Assembly: GCF_040111675.1 (NCBI RefSeq) | Contig: NZ_CP157794.1 | Span: 1,226,001-1,290,000, forward strand | Length of the DNA stretch: 64,000 nt | Reading direction: 5' to 3' | Source of the DNA: Salinarimonas sp. | GTDB taxonomy: Bacteria; Pseudomonadota; Alphaproteobacteria; Rhizobiales; Beijerinckiaceae | Shown here: positions 57,645 through 64,000 of the stretch, piece by piece | Layout of the letters: each line of letters begins with the position of its first letter | Position numbering within the stretch: the first letter of the stretch is position 1 | Notes under the pieces: generated by a model | Seen by the model: only the letters and a program-made list of their open reading frames with translations | What the model was told of the DNA's origin: nothing | Database searches by the model: none | Program-made: the position numbers and the translations under genes

Positions 57645-58463
57645 ATGATCGACATCACCAACCGCTTCAAGAGCCGCCTCGCGGCGGGACCCTCCGCGCC
57701 GCTCGGGAGCTGGCTGATGGCGGCGGCGCCCGCCACCGCCGAGGCGATGGGGCACGTCGGCTTCGACTTCCTCGTCGTCGACATGGAGCACGTGCCGATC
57801 GATCTCGGCGACCTCGCCCACATCCTGCGCGCCATCGGCTGCACGGGCGCGGCGCCCGTCGTGCGCCTGCCCTGGAACGACCAGGTGATGATCAAGCGCG
57901 TGCTCGATCTCGGCGCCGAGACCCTGATGGTGCCCTTCGTCGAGAGCGCCGAGGAGGCGCGCGCGGCGGTGTCCTTCGTCAGGTACCCGCCGCACGGCGT
58001 GCGCGGCGTCGCCGCCGTCCACCGCGCCTCGCGGTTCGGGCGCGCCGCCGACTACCTCGCGCGGGCCGGGGAGGAGACGGTCACGATCGTTCAGCTCGAG
58101 ACGCCGCAGGCCATCGCGCGGCTCCCCGAGATCGCGGCGGTGGAGGGCGTCGACGCGCTCTTCGTCGGCCCGGGCGACCTCTCCGCGGCGATGGGCCGGA
58201 TGGGGCAGGTGGGGCATGCGGAGGTGCAGGCGCTCATCGCCGAGGCGGCGAAGGGCGCGAAGGCCGCGGGCAAGCCCATCGGCATCGTCGGCCCCAATCC
58301 CGAGATGGTCGCGCGCTTCCTCGATTACGGCTATTCCTTCGCGGCGGTCGCCTCCGACGTCGCGATGATGACGGGGCGCGCGGCGGACTGGCTCGGAACC
58401 CTGCGCGGCGCGGGCGCGTCCCCGCAAGGGGCCGCCGCCGGCGGCCCGAGCGCCGCCTACTGA
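57645..58463 (+). CDS. HpcH/HpaI-family class II aldolase, inferred KDSG aldolase
   Basis: This 272-residue aldolase splits a 2-keto-3-deoxy acid into pyruvate and an aldehyde. The active site is visible: His49 in VVDMEHVPID, Arg74 in VVRLPWND, metal ligands Glu152 (IVQLETPQAI) and Asp178 (FVGPGDLSAAMG), and YPPHGVRGVA. In the predicted pathway it makes pyruvate and sulfolactaldehyde. The tail after about 255 is low-complexity. It starts seven bases after the dehydratase stop. Confidence 0.9.
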   Translation: MIDITNRFKSRLAAGPSAPLGSWLMAAAPATAEAMGHVGFDFLVVDMEHVPIDLGDLAHILRAIGCTGAAPVVRLPWNDQVMIKRVLDLGAETLMVPFVESAEEARAAVSFVRYPPHGVRGVAAVHRASRFGRAADYLARAGEETVTIVQLETPQAIARLPEIAAVEGVDALFVGPGDLSAAMGRMGQVGHAEVQALIAEAAKGAKAAGKPIGIVGPNPEMVARFLDYGYSFAAVASDVAMMTGRAADWLGTLRGAGASPQGAAAGGPSAAY

Positions 58464-58489
58464 TCCACTCCCGACAAGCGCCGAGTTCC

Positions 58490-59409
58490 ATGGCCGATCC
58501 GACACCCGACACGCCCGATCTCGTCCGGCTCGCGAACGGCGAGCTGAGCCTCGCGGTGGCGCCCCATGCCGGCGGGGCGATCGCCTCCTTCCGGTTGGGC
58601 GACACGCCGCTCCTGCGCGAGGCGAGCGAGGAGGCGCTGGCCGCCGGGGAGGCGACGCAGACCGCCTCCTTCCCGCTCGTGCCCTTCTCCGGCCGCATCG
58701 CCTGGGCGACCTTTTCCTTCGGCGGGGAGGAGCACCGGCTCGCGCGGAATTTCGGCGACAACCCGCACTACCTCCACGGGCTGGGATGGCGCAGCCGCTG
58801 GTCGGTCGGGCCGCGGGGCGCGAACGCCGTCACCCTCGTCCTCGATCACGACGCCTCGAGCCCGGATGCGGCCCGCCATTGGCCCTACAGCCTGCGCGCC
58901 GAGCTGACCTATGCTCTCGAGCCCGACGCGCTGACCATGACCCTCGCGGTCGAGAACCGCGACGCCCGCCCGATGCCGGCGGGGCTCGGCTTCCACCCCT
59001 ACTTCCCCCGCCGCCCCGGCGCGACCTTGCGCTTGCGCGCCGCGAGCGTCTGGCTGCCGGACGAGAACGAGATCCCGACGAAGCGCGAGGCGCCCAAGGG
59101 CGACACCGACTTCTCCTCGGCCAAGGCGGTCGAGACGGTGACGCTCGACAACGCCTTTTCCGGCTTCGGCGGCAAGGCGGAGCTGACCTTCCCCGACCGC
59201 CGCGTCGCGCTCACCATCGATGCGGAGCCCTTGTTCTCGCATTGCGTCGTCTTCGTGCCGCCGGGCAAGGACTTCTTCTGCGTCGAGCCCGTCTCGCACA
59301 TGCCCGACGCGATCCACCGCATGGCCGAGGTGAAGGACCACGGCCTGCGCATCCTCGCCCCCCACGAGCGCCTCGTCGGGACGGCGCGCATCGCCGTGGA
59401 GCGCCTGCC

Positions 59410-59413
<4 letters not shown>
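58490..59413 (+). CDS. Aldose 1-epimerase family protein, inferred sulfoquinovose mutarotase
   Basis: This 307-residue beta-sandwich protein interconverts sugar anomers. The substrate-site histidines lie in YLHGLGWRSRW and GLGFHPYFPR and the catalytic Glu in FFCVEPVSHMPDA. Mutarotases are regular members of sulfoquinovose operons because SQase releases one anomer and the dehydrogenase uses the other. The gene is 26 bp after the aldolase and overlaps the lactonase gene by four bases. Confidence 0.88.
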
Positions 59414-61078
<1,665 letters not shown>

Positions 61079-61093
61079 AAGACAAGGACCCCC

Positions 61094-63103
61094 ATGCGCA
61101 TCGTCCCCGTGGACGACGGCTTCGACCTCTTCCTCGCCGAGCGTCTCGTCCTGCGCCATCGCCCCGACCGGCCCTGCCTGTTCGTCGGCCACGCGGAGCC
61201 GCGCATCGCGATGTATCGCGGCAATTTCGAGATCGAGGACCATGTCGAGGAGCGCGTCGGCCTGCGCCACGCCGCGATCGCGGGCCGGCTGATCGCCTTC
61301 TCGGCGCACGAGGGCGAGAAGCCCCGCCTCGTCGTCGCGGTGGAGGAGGACGGGATCGAGGAGGGCGCCCTCGTCTTCGTGGAGGCGCATCAGCGCATCA
61401 ACCGGCTGTGGCTGCGCGTCGAGGCGGAGGCGGGCGAGCGGGTCTTCGGCGGCGGCGAGCAGATGTCGTATTTCGACCTCTCCGGCCGCAAGTTCCCGCT
61501 CTGGACCTCCGAGCCGGGCGTGGGGCGCGACAAGAAGAGCGAGATCACCTTCCAGGCCGACAAGCTCGGCGGCGCCGGCGGGGACTACTGGCACACCAAC
61601 TACCCCCAGCCGACCTTCCTCTCCACGCGCCGTTACGCGCTCCACGTCGAGACGACGGCGTATTCCGCCTTCGATTTCCGCCGCACGAGCTTCCACGAGA
61701 TCGAGGTCTGGGCGGTGCCGGAGCGCGTGTCCTTCCACGGCGCGCGCTCGTTCGAGGGGCTGGTCTCGCGGCTCTCCACCCGCTTCGGCCGCCAGCCGCC
61801 GCTGCCCGAGTGGCTGATGAACGGGGCGATCATCGGCCTCAAGGACGGGGCGAATTCCTTCGCGCGGCTGGAGAGATACCTCGAGGCCGGCTGCGCGGTC
61901 TCGGCGCTCTGGTGCGAGGACTGGGTCGGGGTGCGCGACACGACCTTCGGCCGGCGCCTGTTCTGGGACTGGCGGGCGAACGAGAACTGGTATCCGCGGC
62001 TCGAGGAGGAGATCGCCCGGCTGCGCGAGCGCGGCATCCGCTTCATGGGCTACGTCAACCCGTACCTCGCGGTCGACGGCATCCTGTTCGAGGAGGCCGA
62101 GGCCGAAGGCCATCTGGCGAAGGACGCCGCGGGCGGGACCTACCGGGTCGATTTCGGCGAGTTCGATTGCGGCGTCGTCGACTTCACCGCGCCCGCCGCC
62201 TGCGCCTGGTTCGAGGAGCGGGTGATCGGCCAGGAGCTGATCGACAAGGGCCTGTCCGGCTGGATGGCGGATTTCGGCGAGTACCTGCCCGTCGACGTCG
62301 TGCTCTCGGACGGCTCGGATCCGCTGCTCATGCACAACGCTTGGCCCGTCCTCTGGGCGGAGGTGAACGCCCGCGCCGTCGGGAATCGCGGCATGACCGG
62401 CGAGGCCTTGTTCTTCATGCGCGCCGGCTTCTCGGGCGTGCAGCGGCATTGCCCGCTGCTCTGGGCCGGCGACCAGTCGGTCGACTTCTCGCGCCACGAC
62501 GGGCTCGTCACCGTGATCTGCGGGGCCTTGTCCTCCGGCCTCGTCGGCAACGCCTACCACCATTCGGACATCGGCGGCTACACGAGCCTGTTCGGCAACG
62601 TGCGCACGGCCGAGCTGATGATCCGCTGGGCCGAGATGGCAGCCTTCACGCCGGTGATGCGCACGCACGAGGGCAACCGCCCGCGCGAGAACCTGCAATT
62701 CGACGACAGCCCCGAGCTCCTCGCCCATTTCGCCCGCATGACCCGGATCTGGAAGGCGCTCACCCCCTATCTGCGTACGCTGATCGCCGAGGCGCGGGAG
62801 GCGGGCCTGCCCTGCCAGCGCCCGCTCTTCCTGCATTTCGAGCAGGATCCGCGCGCCTTCGAGACGCAGGAAGCCTATCTCTACGGCCGCGACCTCCTCG
62901 TCGCCCCGGTCTGGCGCGCCGGCGAGCGCAGCTGGACGACCTACCTGCCCGCGGGCGCCGACTGGGTGCACGTCTGGTCGGGCCGGGAGATCGCGGGCGG
63001 GCAGGAGGCGGAGGTCGCCGCGCCCTTCGGCGAGCCGCCGGTGTTCTACCGCCAGGACAGCGCCTTCGCCGAGCTGTTCGCGAGCCTGCGCAACGTGGCG
63101 TGA
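61094..63103 (+). CDS. yihQ: Sulfoquinovosidase, family GH31 (YihQ-like)
   Basis: This 669-residue glycosidase should release sulfoquinovose from sulfoquinovosyl glycerol and related glycosides. The nucleophile Asp393 lies in WMADFGEYLP and the acid/base Asp460 in LWAGDQ, the context of Escherichia coli YihQ. The residues that bind the sulfonate and sugar, known as KERWY in Agrobacterium SQase, are all present: Lys250 (IIGLKDG), Glu275 (LWCEDW), Arg288 and Trp291 (GRRLFWDW) and Tyr496 (HHSDIGGY). Their positions are consistently five higher than those I recall for the Agrobacterium enzyme. No signal peptide is seen, so it acts in the cytoplasm on imported glycosides. AAGGA precedes the ATG. 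It ends the operon just before the tandem repeats. Confidence 0.95.
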   Translation: MRIVPVDDGFDLFLAERLVLRHRPDRPCLFVGHAEPRIAMYRGNFEIEDHVEERVGLRHAAIAGRLIAFSAHEGEKPRLVVAVEEDGIEEGALVFVEAHQRINRLWLRVEAEAGERVFGGGEQMSYFDLSGRKFPLWTSEPGVGRDKKSEITFQADKLGGAGGDYWHTNYPQPTFLSTRRYALHVETTAYSAFDFRRTSFHEIEVWAVPERVSFHGARSFEGLVSRLSTRFGRQPPLPEWLMNGAIIGLKDGANSFARLERYLEAGCAVSALWCEDWVGVRDTTFGRRLFWDWRANENWYPRLEEEIARLRERGIRFMGYVNPYLAVDGILFEEAEAEGHLAKDAAGGTYRVDFGEFDCGVVDFTAPAACAWFEERVIGQELIDKGLSGWMADFGEYLPVDVVLSDGSDPLLMHNAWPVLWAEVNARAVGNRGMTGEALFFMRAGFSGVQRHCPLLWAGDQSVDFSRHDGLVTVICGALSSGLVGNAYHHSDIGGYTSLFGNVRTAELMIRWAEMAAFTPVMRTHEGNRPRENLQFDDSPELLAHFARMTRIWKALTPYLRTLIAEAREAGLPCQRPLFLHFEQDPRAFETQEAYLYGRDLLVAPVWRAGERSWTTYLPAGADWVHVWSGREIAGGQEAEVAAPFGEPPVFYRQDSAFAELFASLRNVA

Positions 63104-63110
63104 AGGGGGT

Positions 63111-63301
63111 GTCATCCCGGACGGCGAAGCCGATCCGGGGCCCATACCCGCCGGCGCTCGTCTCGCGACCTTCAGGTCGCATCGCGAGCCCTCTGCCGAG
63201 CCGAAAATAGCGCGGGACCGAGGGGAGGGACGCGGCGTAAACGCCGCTCGGGATGCGATGGCGGTTCTGGGTCCCGGATCGCCTTCGGCGTCCGGGATGA
63301 C
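63111..63301. repeat. Tandem palindromic repeat, unit 1
   Basis: This 191-bp unit runs from GTCATCCCGGACGGCGAAGC to GCGTCCGGGATGAC and contains inner hairpins such as GCGACCTTCAGGTCGC and GGCGTAAACGCC. It begins seven bases after the sulfoquinovosidase stop and is followed by the 11-base spacer agcccacactt. Confidence 0.9.
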
Positions 63302-63312
63302 AGCCCACACTT

Positions 63313-63503
63313 GTCATCCCGGACGGCGAAGCCGATCCGGGGCCCATACCCGCCGACGGCGATCTTGCGACCTTCAGGTCGCATCGCGAGCCCCGTGCCG
63401 AGCCGAAAATGGGGCGGGACCGAGGGGAGGGACACGGCGTCGACGCCGCTCGGGAACCGATGGCGGTTCCGGGTCCCGGATCGCCTTCGGCGTCCGGGAT
63501 GAC
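63313..63503. repeat. Tandem palindromic repeat, unit 2
   Basis: This 191-bp unit is nearly identical to unit 1 and starts exactly 202 bp after it. The hairpin GGCGTAAACGCC of unit 1 is GGCGTCGACGCC here, a paired-arm change around the loop. Spacer agcccgtactt follows. Confidence 0.9.
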
Positions 63504-63514
63504 AGCCCGTACTT

Positions 63515-63707
63515 GTCATCCCGGACGGCGAAGCCGATCCGGGACCCATACCCGCCGGCGCTCGTCTCGCGACCTTCAGGTCGCATCGCGAGCCCCGTGC
63601 CGAGCGTAGATTTGCGCGCGGGACCGAGGGGAGGGACGCGGCGTAAACGCCGCTCGGGAACCGATGGCGGTTCTGGGTCCCGGATCGCCTTCGGCGTCCG
63701 GGATGAC
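63515..63707. repeat. Tandem palindromic repeat, unit 3
   Basis: This 193-bp unit starts 202 bp after unit 2. It matches the others with a small insertion near 63605-63616 (CGTAGATTTGCGCG). Spacer agcccacactt follows. Confidence 0.9.
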
Positions 63708-63718
63708 AGCCCACACTT

Positions 63719-63754
63719 GTCATCCCGGACGGCGAAGCCGATCCGGGACCCATA
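63719..63754. repeat. Tandem palindromic repeat, unit 4, cut off
   Basis: Only the first 36 bases are present (GTCATCCCGGACGGCGAAGC ... GGGACCCATA). Where units 1-3 continue with CCCGCC, this one turns into unrelated sequence at 63755. Confidence 0.88.
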
Positions 63755-64000
63755 TGTGGACGGCCCCTGGTCTGCAAGAGGGTCGAGCCGGCTCATCGAG
63801 ATCGCCTGCACCCATATGTCCGACCTGTTCGCGCGGCCCGAGGGCCGCTGGCCAAGATGGGTTACGCTTGATCGGGCGCCGAACATACCCGCGATTTCAT
63901 CGCGCCATTGGGTCCCGCGGCTTGGCCCGATCATCGACGTGTCGATGGTCCACCTCTCGTTCCTGCAGGTCACGCCCTCGCTTGTCGGCCCCGGAGGGCA
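63755..64000. mobile_element. Possible non-coding end of a mobile element (IS110/IS1111-like?)
   Basis: The 246 bases from tgtggacggcccctggtctg to the window edge do not continue the repeat and hold no credible gene. Their reverse complement (gaggtggaccatcgacacgt, then cgatgatcgggccaagccgc) resembles the non-coding flank I associate with IS110-type elements of rhizobia, from memory only. The sharp junction inside a palindromic repeat fits elements of this class, some of which prefer REP targets. The transposase would lie to the right of the window. Confidence 0.35.

Noticed and set aside
63111..63754. CRISPR array
   Set aside because: The repeated units are about 190 bp and self-complementary, the spacers are only 11 bp and nearly identical, and no cas genes are present.
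63111..63777. Open frames inside the tandem repeats
   Set aside because: They translate the repeat itself into Arg/Pro/Ser-rich strings, occur on both strands and restart in every unit; no ribosome sites.
63838..63900. A short reading MSDLFARPEG as the start of an IS5-type transposase
   Set aside because: It ends after 18 codons and has no further similarity.

Overview
The window is 64 kb of very GC-rich DNA from an alphaproteobacterium, most likely of the order Hyphomicrobiales (Rhizobiales). The grounds are a cycHJKL-type ccmI-ccmE-ccmF-ccmH cluster next to an HtrA protease and an OmpR-type two-component pair, a Rieske/cytochrome b/cytochrome c1 operon, a FeuP/FeuQ-like pair and palindromic repeats beginning GTCATCCCGG. 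The genus cannot be fixed from sequence alone.

Layout. 1-1150: an IS256-family insertion sequence cut by the window edge. 1.3-5.8 kb: a small holin-like membrane protein, a sensor kinase/regulator pair, an HtrA protease and a glycine-zipper lipoprotein. 5.9-10.2 kb: cytochrome c maturation. 10.3-14.1 kb: a YciE-like ferritin-fold gene and an Mfd-type translocase whose frame runs into it. 14.3-18.7 kb: a SqrR/BigR-like dithiol ArsR regulator, a metallo-beta-lactamase-fold protein, an ABC ATPase and a lactonase/dehydrogenase pair. 19.5-28.6 kb: a nearly seamless plus-strand operon for a surface glycan, with two nucleotide-sugar epimerases, a B12-type radical SAM enzyme, four glycosyltransferases and a UDP-glucuronate decarboxylase-like enzyme. 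28.8-31.5 kb: a binding protein and fused permease of an iron/aminoethylphosphonate-type importer. 31.5-42.9 kb: housekeeping and signalling genes. 43.0-43.9 kb: a toxin-antitoxin-like pair with a perfect operator palindrome. 44-48.4 kb: adenine salvage and the cytochrome bc1 complex. 49.0-50.1 kb: an AT-richer two-gene cassette of unknown function. 50.3-54.2 kb: small regulators and enzymes.

The most striking region is 54.4-63.1 kb. A LacI regulator faces six plus-strand genes: IlvD/Edd-type dehydratase, HpcH/HpaI aldolase, aldose-1-epimerase, SMP-30 lactonase, short-chain dehydrogenase and a family GH31 glycosidase. The glycosidase carries the complete KERWY residue set of sulfoquinovosidases (Lys250, Glu275, Arg288, Trp291, Tyr496). 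Together they match the sulfo-Entner-Doudoroff route for sulfoquinovose, the sugar of plant and cyanobacterial sulfolipid: release, mutarotation, oxidation to the lactone, hydrolysis, dehydration to 2-keto-3,6-dideoxy-6-sulfogluconate (KDSG), and cleavage to pyruvate and sulfolactaldehyde. A candidate LacI operator core, TCGCAGCGCT, occurs in front of both lacI and the dehydratase gene. No sulfolactaldehyde dehydrogenase, dedicated sugar importer or sulfolactate exporter is visible. A second SMP-30/dehydrogenase pair at 16.9-18.7 kb is paralogous to the pathway pair.

The right end holds a tandem array of about 202-bp palindromic repeat units. The last unit is cut off where different DNA begins, possibly the end of a mobile element.
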